Of a DNA stretch of 64,000 nucleotides, positions 1-11,945 are shown piece by piece. Position 1 is the stretch's first letter, and every line of letters starts with the position of its first letter. The notes under the pieces were generated by a model that ran no database searches, was not told where the DNA came from, and saw only the letters and a list, made by a program, of their open reading frames with translations. Source of the stretch: Ramlibacter pinisoli (lineage in GTDB: Bacteria; Pseudomonadota; Gammaproteobacteria; Burkholderiales; Burkholderiaceae_C); assembly GCF_009758015.1 (NCBI RefSeq), contig NZ_WSEL01000003.1, forward strand, positions 186,001 to 250,000. The letters are read 5' to 3'. A program made the translations under genes and the position numbers.

Positions 1-1708
1 CGTGCGCGGCGATGAACGCGGCCACGCTGTCCGGGAACGGGAACGCCCGCAGGCGCATCGCATCGACGTGGATGCCCTCGGCCTGCAGCACCGCGAGCGC
101 CTCGGCCATGGCCGGGCTGGTCGAGCCGAAGTAGATGACCCCCAGGCGGGTCGGCTGCGCGGCCATCGCGATGACCGGCTGCGGCACGAGGTCAGCGGCA
201 GTGCGGAACTTCTTGAGCAGGCGCTCGACGTTGTAGATGTAGTCGGGGCCCCGCTCCGAATAGCGGGCATAGGGATCGCGCGTCGTGCCCCGGGTGAAGT
301 AGCTGCCCCGCGTCGGGTGCGTGCCCGGCAGGGTGCGCCAGGGAATCCCGTCGCCGTCCACGTCCTTGTAGCGGCCGAAATCCCGGCCGGCCTCGAGTTC
401 CTCCGCCGTCATCACCTTGCCACGATCGTAGGAACGGCCCTCCTCCCAGGCGAACGGCCTGCACAGGCGCTGGTTCATGCCGATGTCCAGGTCGGTCATG
501 ACGAACACCGGTGTCTGCAGCCGGTCGGCCAGGTCGAGCGCGCAGGCGGCATGCTCGAAGCACTCGTGCGGGTCCTCCGGCAGCAGCAGCACGTGCTTGG
601 TGTCGCCATGCGAGGCGTAGGCACAGGCCAGCAGGTCGGCCTGCTGGGTCCTCGTCGGCATGCCCGTGGACGGCCCGCCGCGCTGCACGTTGATGATGGT
701 GACCGGGATCTCGGCGAAGTACGCCAGGCCGATGAACTCGGTCATCAGCGAGATGCCGGGGCCGGAGGTCGCCGTGAAGGCCCGCGCGCCGTTCCACCCG
801 GCCCCCACCACCATGCCGATGGAGGCGATCTCGTCCTCGGCCTGCACGATGGCGTAGCAGTTCTGCCCGGTGGCGGGATCGACGCGGAACTTCGCGCAGT
901 ACTTCTGGAAGGCCTCGGCCACCGACGACGACGGCGTGATCGGGTACCAGGCCGCCACCGTCGCACCGCCATAGACGCAGCCGAGCGCCGCGGCGCTGTT
1001 GCCGTCGATGAAGATGCCGTCGCCCACGCGGTCGGCCCGCCGCACCCGCACGCCCAGCGGCCCCTGCAGGTGCTCCTTGGCGAAGTCGCGCCCCAGGTGC
1101 AGCGCCTGGACATTGGACGCCAGCAGCTTTTCCTTGCCGCGGTACTGCTCGCCGAACAGCTTCTCGATCACCTGGTCGTCGATCTCGAGCAGCACCGAGA
1201 GCGCGCCGACATAGACGATGTTCTTGAACAGCTGGCGCTGCCGCGGGTCGCTGTAGACGGCGTTGCAGATCTCGGTCAGCGGCATGCCGATGACGTGGAT
1301 GTCGGGGCGGAACCGGGAAGCCGGCATGGGCCGCGTGCTGTCGTAGAACAGGTAGCCGCCGGGTTCGAGCTCCGCGACGTCGGCATCCCAGGTCTGCGGG
1401 TTCATCGCGACCATCATGTCGATGCCGCCGCGCCGGCCCAGCCAGCCGTCCTCGCTCACCCGCACCTCGTACCAGGTGGGCAGGCCCTGGATGTTGCTGG
1501 GGAAGATGTTGCGCGGGCTGACCGGCACCCCCATCCGCAGGATGGCCTTGGCGAACAGTTCGTTGGCCGATGCCGATCCCGAGCCGTTGACGTTCGCGAA
1601 CTTGATGACGAAGTCGTTCACCGCCTCGATGCGCGGCGGCACCGGACGCTCGCCGTGGACGCCCGGCACCAGGTCGCTTGCGCCGCGGAAGGGTTCGACG
1701 GCGCTCAT
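1..1708 (-). CDS. korA: 2-oxoacid:acceptor oxidoreductase subunit alpha (KorA type), 3' end outside window
   Basis: This is the alpha subunit, with fused gamma domain, of a thiamine-diphosphate-dependent 2-oxoacid:ferredoxin oxidoreductase, which decarboxylates a 2-oxoacid to its acyl-CoA. The N-terminal third is the gamma domain (start MSAVEPFRGA, then GSGSASANELFAKAILRMG). The second half has the pyrimidine-binding core with AWYPITPSSSVAEAF, GPGISLMTEF and QRGGPSTGMPTRTQQADLL. About 569 codons are visible and the frame is still open at the left edge, so the C-terminus is missing and the beta subunit presumably follows beyond it. The ATG overlaps the stop of the upstream flavoprotein gene by 4 nt (ATGA), so the two are translationally coupled. 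The subunit type is secure; the 2-oxoacid used cannot be read from the sequence. Confidence 0.88.
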   Translation of the reverse strand, partial: MSAVEPFRGASDLVPGVHGERPVPPRIEAVNDFVIKFANVNGSGSASANELFAKAILRMGVPVSPRNIFPSNIQGLPTWYEVRVSEDGWLGRRGGIDMMVAMNPQTWDADVAELEPGGYLFYDSTRPMPASRFRPDIHVIGMPLTEICNAVYSDPRQRQLFKNIVYVGALSVLLEIDDQVIEKLFGEQYRGKEKLLASNVQALHLGRDFAKEHLQGPLGVRVRRADRVGDGIFIDGNSAAALGCVYGGATVAAWYPITPSSSVAEAFQKYCAKFRVDPATGQNCYAIVQAEDEIASIGMVVGAGWNGARAFTATSGPGISLMTEFIGLAYFAEIPVTIINVQRGGPSTGMPTRTQQADLLACAYASHGDTKHVLLLPEDPHECFEHAACALDLADRLQTPVFVMTDLDIGMNQRLCRPFAWEEGRSYDRGKVMTAEELEAGRDFGRYKDVDGDGIPWRTLPGTHPTRGSYFTRGTTRDPYARYSERGPDYIYNVERLLKKFRTAADLVPQPVIAMAAQPTRLGVIYFGSTSPAMAEALAVLQAEGIHVDAMRLRAFPFPDSVAAFIAAH

Positions 1709-3531
1709 GCGGCGACTCCATGCGCGGCGGCGGCATCGCGGGCACGCGGGCCGGCCTGGGTGGTGCGAAGCAGGAACTTCTGCATGTCCCAGGCGCCGGT
1801 CGGGCAGCGCTCCGCGCACAACCCGCAGTGCAGGCACACGTCCTCGTCCTTGACCATGATCCGTCCCGTCTTGAGTTCACCGCTGGTGTAGAGGTCCTGC
1901 GCGAGGTTGAGCGCCGGCGCCTTCAGCCGCGGCCGGATGTCCTTCTCGTTGCCGTTCTCGGTGAAGGTGATGCAGTCCATCGGGCAGATGTCGACGCAGG
2001 CATCGCACTCGATGCAGGCGTTTTCGGCGAAGACCGTCTGGACATCGCAGTTCAGGCAGCGCTGCGCTTCCTTGAAGGCGGTGGCGGCATCGAAGCCCAG
2101 CTCGACCTCGACCTTGATGCTGGCCAGCGCGATCTCGGCCTTGGCCCACGGCACCTTGTAGCGCAGGTCCACCGACGTGTCGTTGTCGTAGCTCCACTCG
2201 TGGATGCCCATCTTCTGCGACATCAGGTTGACCATCGGGGCGGGCCGCTGGGTCGTGTCCAGTCCGTGCAGGAAGCGGTCGATCGAGACCGCGGCCTCGT
2301 GACCGTGGGCGACGGCGGTGATGATGTTCTTGGGCCCGAAGGCGGCGTCCCCGCCGAAGAAGACCTGCGGCAACGTCGACTGGTGGGTGTCCTTGGCCAG
2401 CCTGGGCAGGCCGTGCTCGTCGAAGGCCAGGCCGCAGTCGCGCTCGATCCAGGGGAACGCGTTCTCCTGGCCGACGGCCACCAGCACGTCGTCGCAGGGG
2501 AAGAACCGGTCCGGCTCGCCGGTGGGCACCAGGCTGCGGCGGCCGCGCTCGTCGTACACCGCCTGCACGATCTCGAACGTCATGCCGGTGAGCCGCCCCC
2601 CCTCGTGCACGAAGGCCTTGGGCACGTGGAAGTTGAGGATCGGGATGCCCTCGTGCATCGCGTCCTCCTTCTCCCAGGGGGACGCCTTCATCTCCTCGAA
2701 GCCGCTGCGCACGATGACCTTGACGTCGCTGCCGCCCAGGCGGCGGGCCGACCGGCAGCAATCCATCGCGGTGTTGCCGCCGCCGAGCACGATGACGCGC
2801 TGGCCGATGGAGGTGACATGCCCGAAGGAGACGGACGCGAGCCAGTCGATGCCGATGTGCACGTGCGCGGCCGCCTCGCGGCGACCCGGCAGGTCGAGGT
2901 CGCGGCCGCGCGGAGCGCCGCAACCGACGAACACGGCGTCGTAGTCCTGCGCCAGCAGGGCTTTCATCGACTCGATGCGCCGGTTCGCCTCGAACCGCAC
3001 GCCCAGCCCGAGGATGTAGCCGACCTCCTCGTCGATGACGGACTCGGGCAGGCGAAAGCGCGGGATCTGCGTCCACATGAAGCCGCCCGCCTTGGCTTCA
3101 CCGTCGAACACGGTGACGTCGTAGCCCAGCGGCGCCAGGTCGCGGGCCACCGTCAGCGAGGCCGGACCCGCGCCCACGCAGGCAACGCGCCGGCCGTTGG
3201 AAGGCGCGACCGTGGGCATGCGGTGGCGCACGTCCTCCTTCATGTCGGCGGCGGCGCGCTTGAGGCGGCAGATGGCCACCGGCTCGGGCTGCTGCGCATT
3301 CACCTCCTCGACCCGGCCCCGCCGGCAGGCCGGCTCGCACGGGCGGTCGCACGTGCGGCCGAGGATGCCCGGGAAGACGTTGGACACCCAGTTGACCATG
3401 TAGGCGTCGCCGTAGCGGCCCTGTGCGATCAGCCGGATGTATTCGGGAACGGGGGTGTGGGCGGGGCACGCGTACTGGCAATCGACGACCTTGTGGAAAT
3501 AGGCCGGATTCGCGGTGTCGGTTCGCTGCAA
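1705..3531 (-). CDS. GltD-like FAD/NAD(P) oxidoreductase with N- and C-terminal iron-sulfur domains
   Basis: This 608-residue electron-transfer protein probably links the neighbouring 2-oxoacid oxidoreductase to NAD(P). An N-terminal Fer4_20-type region carries cysteines in DCQYACPAH and GRTCDRPCEPACRRG. A glutamate-synthase-small-subunit-like core follows, with an FAD motif (CVGAGPASLTVARDL) and an NADPH motif (VLGGGNTAMDC). The C-terminus holds two 4Fe-4S motifs, CIECDACVDICPMDC and CLHCGLCAERCP. The start is taken as TTG at 3531, because GAGGAG lies about 8 nt upstream and the protein then begins just before the conserved cysteines. An in-frame ATG at 3651 would add 40 residues that look like noise. 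PadH-like subunits of phenylglyoxylate oxidoreductase have a related design, so NAD(P)-linked oxidation is an inference. The gene is translationally coupled to the downstream KorA gene. Confidence 0.85.
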   Translation of the reverse strand: MQRTDTANPAYFHKVVDCQYACPAHTPVPEYIRLIAQGRYGDAYMVNWVSNVFPGILGRTCDRPCEPACRRGRVEEVNAQQPEPVAICRLKRAAADMKEDVRHRMPTVAPSNGRRVACVGAGPASLTVARDLAPLGYDVTVFDGEAKAGGFMWTQIPRFRLPESVIDEEVGYILGLGVRFEANRRIESMKALLAQDYDAVFVGCGAPRGRDLDLPGRREAAAHVHIGIDWLASVSFGHVTSIGQRVIVLGGGNTAMDCCRSARRLGGSDVKVIVRSGFEEMKASPWEKEDAMHEGIPILNFHVPKAFVHEGGRLTGMTFEIVQAVYDERGRRSLVPTGEPDRFFPCDDVLVAVGQENAFPWIERDCGLAFDEHGLPRLAKDTHQSTLPQVFFGGDAAFGPKNIITAVAHGHEAAVSIDRFLHGLDTTQRPAPMVNLMSQKMGIHEWSYDNDTSVDLRYKVPWAKAEIALASIKVEVELGFDAATAFKEAQRCLNCDVQTVFAENACIECDACVDICPMDCITFTENGNEKDIRPRLKAPALNLAQDLYTSGELKTGRIMVKDEDVCLHCGLCAERCPTGAWDMQKFLLRTTQAGPRARDAAAAHGVAA

Positions 3532-3716
3532 GGCTGGGTCTCCTCTGCGATGTCCCGCGCGCCCGCAGCGCGTCCGGGGGTGGTGGCCGCGGTGGCCCCA
3601 CCCCCTCACTATGCGTTCGGCTTCGCACGCCGGGTCGGGGGAATACCCCAAGCCCCGCGGCCCTCAACTCGACCGTGCGCCACGCGGTGTGCCTGCGCGT
3701 GGCCGGTCGCCAGCGC

Positions 3717-4754
3717 TCAGTCCGCCGGCGGGGCCTCGCCCAGCACCACGCGTTCGTACGCGTGCAACGACGGCAGGCCGCCGGTGTGCAGGAACAGCAC
3801 GTTTTCGTCCGGCTTGAGCACGCCCTTGCGCGCCAGGCCGATCAGGCCCGCCAGGATCTTGCCGGTGTAGACCGGGTCCAGCGGGATGCCTTCGGTGCGC
3901 GCGAGCAGTTGCACCGCCTCGACCATGGCGGCATTGGGGATCGAATACTTGGGTTGCCAGTAGCCGCCCACGCTCTGCACCGCCTCGCGCGGCACGGTGA
4001 TGCCGGTCCCGAGCAGGTCCATGACGGCCTGCGCCTCCTTGTGCACCAGCGGCTCCTGGTCCGCCGGGTCGCGGCTGACGCCGATGCCGGTGATCGGGAT
4101 GCCGATGTTGTTGCCCAGGAAGCCGGCCACCATGCCGCCGTGCGTGCCCGAACTGCCGGAACCGACGATGAGCCGGTCGATGCGCAGCCCCGTCTCGAAC
4201 AGTTGCTGCTGCAACTCCTGCGCACAGGCGACATAGCCCAGCCCGCCGAGCGCGTTGGAGCCACCACCCGGGATGATGTAGGCCTTGCGGCCCTGCGCCG
4301 CCAGGTCGTCGGCGATCTTCTGCATCTCGGCGGCCATGTTGCTGCCGCCGGGCACGACGGTGATGGCCTCCACGCCCAGCAGCCGGAACATGAAGTTGTT
4401 GCCGCTGGCCTGCGGGTCGTAGCTGTCCGGCACGCGTTCCTCGATGACGAAGCGGCACTTCAGCCCCTCCTTCACCGCGGCCGCCAGCGTGATGCGGCAA
4501 TGGTTGGACTGCGGCGCCCCGCAGGTGACCAGCGTGTCGGCGCCCTGAGCCAGGGCATCAGCCACCAGGAACTCGAGCTTGCGGGTCTTGTTGCCGCCCG
4601 GGAACAGGCCGAGCATGTCGTCGCGCTTGATCCAGATGCGCGGCCCCTGCCCGCCCGGGCAGGTGGCGGCCAGGGCCCGGCTGAAGTGGGGGAGGAATTC
4701 GATCGGGGTGGCGAACGGCGTGTAGCGCCGGCGGGGGAAGCGTGAAAGGTCCAT
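3717..4754 (-). CDS. D-cysteine desulfhydrase / ACC-deaminase family PLP enzyme
   Basis: This 345-residue fold-type II PLP enzyme belongs to the D-cysteine desulfhydrase, ACC deaminase and L-cysteate sulfo-lyase family. The Schiff-base lysine lies in GGNKTRKLEF near residue 58. The conserved CGAPQSNHCR and the phosphate-cradling loop IVGSGSSGTHGG are present, and VFLHTGG-like LFLHTGGLPSL closes the fold. D-cysteine desulfhydrase (D-cysteine to pyruvate, sulfide and ammonia) is the best guess, but a CuyA-like sulfo-lyase is possible because both share these motifs. It is divergent from a Bug receptor with 65 bp between the start codons, so a shared promoter region and a joint role in amino-acid or sulfonate use are plausible. 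Confidence 0.8.
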   Translation of the reverse strand: MDLSRFPRRRYTPFATPIEFLPHFSRALAATCPGGQGPRIWIKRDDMLGLFPGGNKTRKLEFLVADALAQGADTLVTCGAPQSNHCRITLAAAVKEGLKCRFVIEERVPDSYDPQASGNNFMFRLLGVEAITVVPGGSNMAAEMQKIADDLAAQGRKAYIIPGGGSNALGGLGYVACAQELQQQLFETGLRIDRLIVGSGSSGTHGGMVAGFLGNNIGIPITGIGVSRDPADQEPLVHKEAQAVMDLLGTGITVPREAVQSVGGYWQPKYSIPNAAMVEAVQLLARTEGIPLDPVYTGKILAGLIGLARKGVLKPDENVLFLHTGGLPSLHAYERVVLGEAPPAD

Positions 4755-4819
4755 CGCCCGATCTTAATCAGGCCGCCCTCCTAGAATCGACGCTCCACAT
4801 GACAACCGGAACCACAGGC

Positions 4820-5760
4820 ATGACTCTCCGCTGGATCGGCGCCCTCGCGCTCACCCTGGGCACTTCCTTCAGCTTCGCGCAGGGCTTCCCGGCCAAGCCG
4901 ATCCGCTTCGTCGTGCCCTACCTCGCGGGCGGCACGACCGACCTGGTCGCGCGCACGGTCGGCGAACAGGTCGGACGCAAGCTCGGCCAGCCGGTCGTCA
5001 TCGAGAACCGTCCCGGCGCGGGCGGCAACATCGGCATGGACGCGGTGGCCAAGGCGCCGGCCGACGGCTACACCATCGGGTTCGGCGCCATCTCCACCAA
5101 TGCGCTCAACCCGCACCTGTACAAGAAGATGCCGTTCGATCCGCGCAAGGATTTCACCGCCATCAGCATGCTGGGCTATTCGACCATCGTGCTGGAGGTG
5201 GGCCCGGGCGTGCCGGTGAAGGACGTCAAGGAGTTCATCGCCTACGCGAAGAAGAACCCCGGACTGCAGTTTGGCACCGCCGGCGCCGGCACCTCGATGC
5301 ACCTGGCCGGCACCATGTTCGCCCAGATGGCGGGGGTCAACCTCGTGCACGTTCCCTACAAGGGCAGCGTGCCCGGCATCACCGACATGATCGGCGGCCA
5401 CCTGCCGGCGATGTTCGACAACCTGCCGGCCTCGCTGCCCCACATCCAGGCCGGCAAGCTCAAGGCGCTGGCGGTGGCGGGCAAGCACCGCTCGCCCTCG
5501 CTGCCGGACGTGCCGACCATCGCCGAGGCCGGCCTGGCCGGCTACGAGGTCGATCCCTGGTTCGGCGTGTACGGCCCGGCCGGCCTCGATGCGCGCATCG
5601 TCAAGGCCCTGAACGAGGCCTTCGCCGAGGCGCTGGCCATGCCCGCGATCAAGGAGAAGCTGGAGAAGGCCGGCTTCACGCCGCAGGGCTCGACGGCACA
5701 GGAACTGGAGACGCTCACGCAGGCGGAATACGTGCGCCTGGGCAAGGTCGCCACCCAGGC

Positions 5761-5779
<19 letters not shown>
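4820..5779 (+). CDS. Bug/TctC-family periplasmic solute-binding receptor
   Basis: This is a periplasmic tripartite tricarboxylate transporter (TTT) receptor of about 319 residues. A signal peptide ([20 protein letters not shown]) precedes the standard mature start [12 protein letters not shown]. The family hallmarks [21 protein letters not shown] and a late YGPAGL segment are all present. The ATG at 4820 puts the signal peptide at the N-terminus; an in-frame ATG at 4799 would add seven residues. Neither has a strong ribosome-binding site. No TctA or TctB membrane partner is encoded in the window. The 3' end overlaps the convergent VOC gene by 19 nt. The ligand, probably a carboxylate, is unknown. 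Confidence 0.88.
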
Positions 5780-6245
<466 letters not shown>

Positions 6246-6249
<4 letters not shown>

Positions 6250-7295
6250 GCGGGAACTTTCAGTTCGTCGAAGGACAGGGCCAGGCTGCGCGCCACGCGC
6301 GCCTGGCCGTCGATGAGGTTGAGCAGCAGGCCGCGCCCCGCCCAGTCGATGTCGACGGCGCCGAAGTGCAGCTCGGTGAAGGGGTCGCCGATGCGGTTCG
6401 GCCCCGCCTCCCGCACGCCCCGGAAGGTGTGGGTGAAGCCGCTGGCCGTGCATTCGGTCAGGGGATAGGGCAGGCGTTCGGTCTCGCGGTAGAAGGCGCC
6501 GAAGTGCCGGTCGCCCGACAGCAGCACCACGCCGGTGGCGCCGGTCTCGCGCAGCACGCGGAACAGCCGCTCGCGCTCCAGCGGCAGGTTGCCCCAGCGC
6601 TCCCAGCCGTGGCCCTCTGCCAGGAGCTGGATGCCGGACATCACCAGCCGGATCTCGGCCGGCTCGCGCAGCTGCTGCTCCAGCCAGCGCCACTGCGCCG
6701 GGCCCAGCATCGTCTTGGCCGGATCGGGGTCGGGCAGGTAGCGCTCCTTGCCCGGCGCGTTGCGCTGGTCGGTGCGGCGCAGCGGCGAGCGGAACCAGCG
6801 GTCGTCCAGCAGGATGACCTGGACCCGTCGCCCCGCGGGGCCGAACACGCGCGCGTCGTAGAGCCCCTCGCGCAAGCGCCGCGGGTCGCCGGCGGGCACC
6901 TGCCAGTAGTCCAGGAAGGCGTCCTTGGAGGCCTGCCTGCCGGCGAATTCGGCGCCGCCGTCGTTCAGGCCGTAGTCGTTGTCGTCCCAGATCGCCATGT
7001 GCGGCACCGTCGACCGCAGCCGCACCAGCCGCTCGGAGCGCTCGGCCTGGGCATAGGCGTCGCGCAACCTCTCGGCGGTGAAGGGCTCCTCGCAGTAGAC
7101 GTTGTCGCCGCCGAACAGGAACAGGTCCGGGCGCGATGCCAGCACGGCGTCCCAGATGCCCTGCGGCAGCTTCTGGTCGCAGCACGAGCCGAAGCCGATG
7201 CGCCGCAGCGGCTCGCCGCCACCGGCCCCGGGCAGCGCGCAGGCGCCGAGCGCCAGCGACGCGCCGGCCGCCAGGAGCTCGCGTCGTTGCAGCAC
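6246..7295 (-). CDS. PhoD-like alkaline phosphatase family protein, exported lipoprotein
   Basis: This 349-residue metallophosphoesterase is of the alkaline phosphatase D type, which hydrolyses phosphate mono- or diesters outside the cytoplasm. The N-terminus combines twin arginines (QRRELLAAG) with a lipobox (LGAC near residue 19), suggesting Tat export and lipidation. Core motifs are [27 protein letters not shown] and [12 protein letters not shown], which supply the metal-binding Asp, Asn and His residues. The start is GTG at 7295, four nt after the pccA stop, so it is co-transcribed with pccA, and it overlaps the following VOC gene by 4 nt. Its presence inside a propionyl-CoA operon is unexplained. 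Confidence 0.82.
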
Positions 7296-7299
7296 GGCC

Positions 7300-9348
7300 T
7301 CAGGCGAACTCGATGATCGGCTGGTCGACGGCGAGCGATTCGCCCTTGGCCGCCAGCACCTTGCCCACCACGCCGTCGGCGGTGGCGAACAGGACGTTCT
7401 CCATCTTCATCGCCTCGATGACGGCGACGCGCTCGCCCGCCTGCACCTTCTGGCCCGGCTGCACGGCCACGTCGACCAGCAGCCCAGGCATGGGCGACAG
7501 CACGAAGCGGCTCATGTCCGGCGGCGCCTTGTACGGCATCAGCGCATGCAGCTGCGCCGTCCTCGGCGTCAACACCATGGCGGTGAGGCGCGTGCCGTGG
7601 TGGTCGATGGCGATGGCCAGCGGGTTCTTCGGCAGCCCTCGCTCCACCAGCGCGGTGAACGGCTGGCCGCCCACGGTGCCGCGGATGCGTGCGGCGCCCA
7701 GGTGCCAGCTGGTGCAGATCTCGTAGCGCTTGCCGTTGGTCTCGACCACGCTGGAGCCGGACACGGCCTGGAAGTCGGAGACCTTGGCCGGGTGCGCCTC
7801 GGTCACGCCGCCCTCGCCCAGCTTGACCACCACGTAGTCCTCGCCGACGCGGAACTCGTGCCCGGACATCTGGCCGCTGATGCCGGCCGAGCGCTGCAGG
7901 GCGCGCCGGTTCACGAAGGCCGCCAGCGCCACCAGGAAATCGGGATCGCCATGCGCCACGTCCTCGGCCCGGAAACCCTTGCCGTAGTGCTCGGCGATGA
8001 AGCCGGTGTTGAACTGGCCGCTGACGAAATCGGGATGCGCCAGCAGCGCGGCCTGGAACGGCACGTTGCTGGAGATGCCGCGGATCACGAAGCCGTTGAG
8101 CGCCTCGCGCATCTTGGCGATGGCTTCCGCGCGGTCCTTGCCGTGCACGATGAGCTTGGCGATCATCGAGTCGTAGGTCATGGGGATCTCGCCGCCCTCG
8201 GTCACGCCGGTGTCCACCCGCACGCCGTGCAGGTGGCCGGTGTCCGCGGCCCACATGCTCTCGCGCGGGGGCTGGAAGCGCACCAGCCGGCCGGTGGACG
8301 GCAGGAAGCCACGGAACGGGTCCTCGGCGTTGATGCGGCACTCGATGGCCCAGCCGTCGCGCTTGACGTCGTCCTGCGTGAGCGGCAGCTTCTCGCCGGC
8401 CGCCACGCGGATCATCAGCTCCACCAGGTCCAGCCCGGTGATGCACTCGGTCACCGGGTGCTCCACCTGCAGCCGGGTGTTCATCTCCAGGAAGTAGAAG
8501 CTCTGGTCCTTGCCGACCACGAATTCGACCGTGCCGGCCGACTGGTACTTCACCGCCTTGGCCAGCGCCACCGCCTGCTCGCCCATGGCCCGGCGCGTGG
8601 CCTCGCTGATGAAGGGCGACGGCGCCTCCTCGATCACCTTCTGGTGGCGGCGCTGGATGGAGCACTCGCGCTCGTTCAGGTAGATCACGTTGCCGTGCGC
8701 ATCGCCCAGCACCTGGATCTCGATGTGGCGCGGCTCCTCGACGAACTTCTCGATGAACACGCGGTCGTCGCCAAAGCTGTTGCGCGCCTCGTTGCGGCAG
8801 GAGGTGAAGCCCTCGAGCGCCTCCTTGTCATTGAAGGCCACGCGCAGGCCCTTGCCGCCGCCGCCGGCAGACGCCTTGATCATCACCGGGTAGCCGACGT
8901 CGCGCGCGATCTGCACGGCCTGCTCGGCCGACTCGATGGCATCGTTCCAGCCGGGGATGGTGTTCACCTTGGCCGCGCCGGCCAGCTTCTTGGAGGCGAT
9001 CTTGTCGCCCATCGCCGCGATGGAGTGGTGCTTGGGCCCGATGAAGGTGATGCCCTCCTCCTCGACCTTGCGTGCGAACTCCTCGTTCTCGGACAGGAAG
9101 CCGTAGCCCGGGTGCACCGCCTGCGCGCCGGTCTGTTTGCAGGCCTCGATGATGCGGTCCATCCGCAGGTAGCTCTCGCGGCTGGGGGCCGGGCCGATGT
9201 GCACCGCCTCGTCGGCCAGCTTCACGTGGCGCGCCTCGCGGTCGGCGTCGGAATAGACGGCCACGGTCTTGATGCCCATCTTGCGGGCCGTCTTGATGAC
9301 GCGGCAGGCGATCTCGCCACGGTTGGCGATCAGGATCTTGTCGAACAT
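7300..9348 (-). CDS. pccA: acetyl/propionyl-CoA carboxylase biotin-containing alpha subunit
   Basis: This 682-residue subunit biotinylates itself and carboxylates the biotin with ATP and bicarbonate; its partner PccB transfers the carboxyl group to propionyl-CoA. Biotin carboxylase occupies about residues 1-450 (start MFDKILIANRGEIACRVI, ATP loop ASAGGGGKGLRV, EMNTRLQVEHPVTE). A linking BT domain follows, and a C-terminal carrier domain holds the biotinyl lysine in EAMKMEN at K648. The ATG at 9348 follows GAAGAGG by about 10 nt. It lies 14 nt downstream of pccB and four nt upstream of the PhoD-like gene. The next-door mutase and meaB favour propionyl-CoA as substrate over acetyl-CoA. Confidence 0.93.
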   Translation of the reverse strand: MFDKILIANRGEIACRVIKTARKMGIKTVAVYSDADREARHVKLADEAVHIGPAPSRESYLRMDRIIEACKQTGAQAVHPGYGFLSENEEFARKVEEEGITFIGPKHHSIAAMGDKIASKKLAGAAKVNTIPGWNDAIESAEQAVQIARDVGYPVMIKASAGGGGKGLRVAFNDKEALEGFTSCRNEARNSFGDDRVFIEKFVEEPRHIEIQVLGDAHGNVIYLNERECSIQRRHQKVIEEAPSPFISEATRRAMGEQAVALAKAVKYQSAGTVEFVVGKDQSFYFLEMNTRLQVEHPVTECITGLDLVELMIRVAAGEKLPLTQDDVKRDGWAIECRINAEDPFRGFLPSTGRLVRFQPPRESMWAADTGHLHGVRVDTGVTEGGEIPMTYDSMIAKLIVHGKDRAEAIAKMREALNGFVIRGISSNVPFQAALLAHPDFVSGQFNTGFIAEHYGKGFRAEDVAHGDPDFLVALAAFVNRRALQRSAGISGQMSGHEFRVGEDYVVVKLGEGGVTEAHPAKVSDFQAVSGSSVVETNGKRYEICTSWHLGAARIRGTVGGQPFTALVERGLPKNPLAIAIDHHGTRLTAMVLTPRTAQLHALMPYKAPPDMSRFVLSPMPGLLVDVAVQPGQKVQAGERVAVIEAMKMENVLFATADGVVGKVLAAKGESLAVDQPIIEFA

Positions 9349-9362
9349 GGTCTGCAACCTCT

Positions 9363-10895
<1,533 letters not shown>

Positions 10896-10917
10896 GAACT
10901 TTTCTCCTTGTTCGTGG

Positions 10918-11934
10918 TCAGGCCGGACCGGCCCCGGCGTCCGTTCCCGGAATGCCGAAGGCAGCCAGCAGGCGCCGCGCCGCGGTGGACGCCGGCAGGC
11001 GCCCCTCGTCGACGTCGGCGGAAATGGTCGGCAGCAACTCGCGCACCTGCGCGTCCTGCCGGAAGGCGGACCGCAGGCCGCCCTCGATGCGCTCCCACAT
11101 CCAGGCCATCGCCTGGTGGCGCCGGCGCTCCTGCAGACGGCCTTCGTCGGTGCGCACCTGGCGGAACCGGACCACGGCGGCCCAGAAGGCCTCGATGCCG
11201 GTGTTGCGCAGGGCGCTGAGCTGCAGCACCTGCGGATGCCAGGCGCCGCGCTCGCGGCCGTGCTGGGAGAACAGCCGCAGCGCGCTGGTGATCTGGGCCT
11301 GGGCGCGGGTGGCGGCATCGGCGTCGAGGTCGGCCTTGTTGATGACCACCAGGTCGGCCAGCTCCATCACGCCCTTCTTGATCGCCTGCAGGTCGTCCCC
11401 GGCATTGGGCAGTTGCATGAGGACGAACATGTCGGTCATGCCGGCCACGGCCGTCTCGCTCTGGCCGACGCCGACCGTCTCGACGATCACCACGTCGTAG
11501 CCGGCCGCCTCGCACACCAGCATGGCCTCGCGCGTCTTCTCGGCCACGCCGCCCAGCGTGCCGCTGGAGGGGCTGGGGCGGATGTAGGCCATCGGGTGCA
11601 CCGACAGGTGCTCCATGCGGGTCTTGTCGCCCAGGATGGAGCCGCCCGAGACGCTGCTGGACGGGTCGATGGTGAGCACCGCGACCTTGTGGCCCTGCGC
11701 GATCAGGTGCAGCCCGAGCGCCTCGATGAAGGTGCTCTTGCCGACGCCGGGCACGCCGGAGATGCCGAGGCGGAACGACGTCCCCGTGTGCGGCAGCAGC
11801 TCGGTGAGCAGGACGTCGGCCTGGACACGGTGGTCGGGGCGGGTCGACTCGAGCAGGGTGATGGCCTTGGCGATGGCCCGGCGCTGCTGCGCGCCCTCAC
11901 CATCCACCACCGCCCCGGCAAGCGGATGCGCCAT
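10918..11934 (-). CDS. meaB: methylmalonyl-CoA mutase-associated GTPase MeaB
   Basis: This G3E-family GTPase of about 338 residues gates cobalamin delivery to methylmalonyl-CoA mutase and protects the enzyme from inactivation. The P-loop is GVPGVGKST near residue 61, followed by [20 protein letters not shown], the switch region ETVGVGQSE and the NKAD guanine-specificity motif. The ATG at 11934 was chosen; a GTG six nt upstream is equally possible, and neither has a clear Shine-Dalgarno sequence because the repeat array lies directly upstream. It sits between the mutase gene and pccB on the same strand. Confidence 0.93.
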   Translation of the reverse strand: MAHPLAGAVVDGEGAQQRRAIAKAITLLESTRPDHRVQADVLLTELLPHTGTSFRLGISGVPGVGKSTFIEALGLHLIAQGHKVAVLTIDPSSSVSGGSILGDKTRMEHLSVHPMAYIRPSPSSGTLGGVAEKTREAMLVCEAAGYDVVIVETVGVGQSETAVAGMTDMFVLMQLPNAGDDLQAIKKGVMELADLVVINKADLDADAATRAQAQITSALRLFSQHGRERGAWHPQVLQLSALRNTGIEAFWAAVVRFRQVRTDEGRLQERRRHQAMAWMWERIEGGLRSAFRQDAQVRELLPTISADVDEGRLPASTAARRLLAAFGIPGTDAGAGPA

Positions 11935-11945
11935 GGTCACGGGAG

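Noticed and set aside
2..1891. Long plus-strand open frame of 629 codons
   Set aside because: It is antisense to the KorA-type gene, is rich in Arg, Gly, Ala and His without any domain, and arises from the GC-rich third-codon bias.
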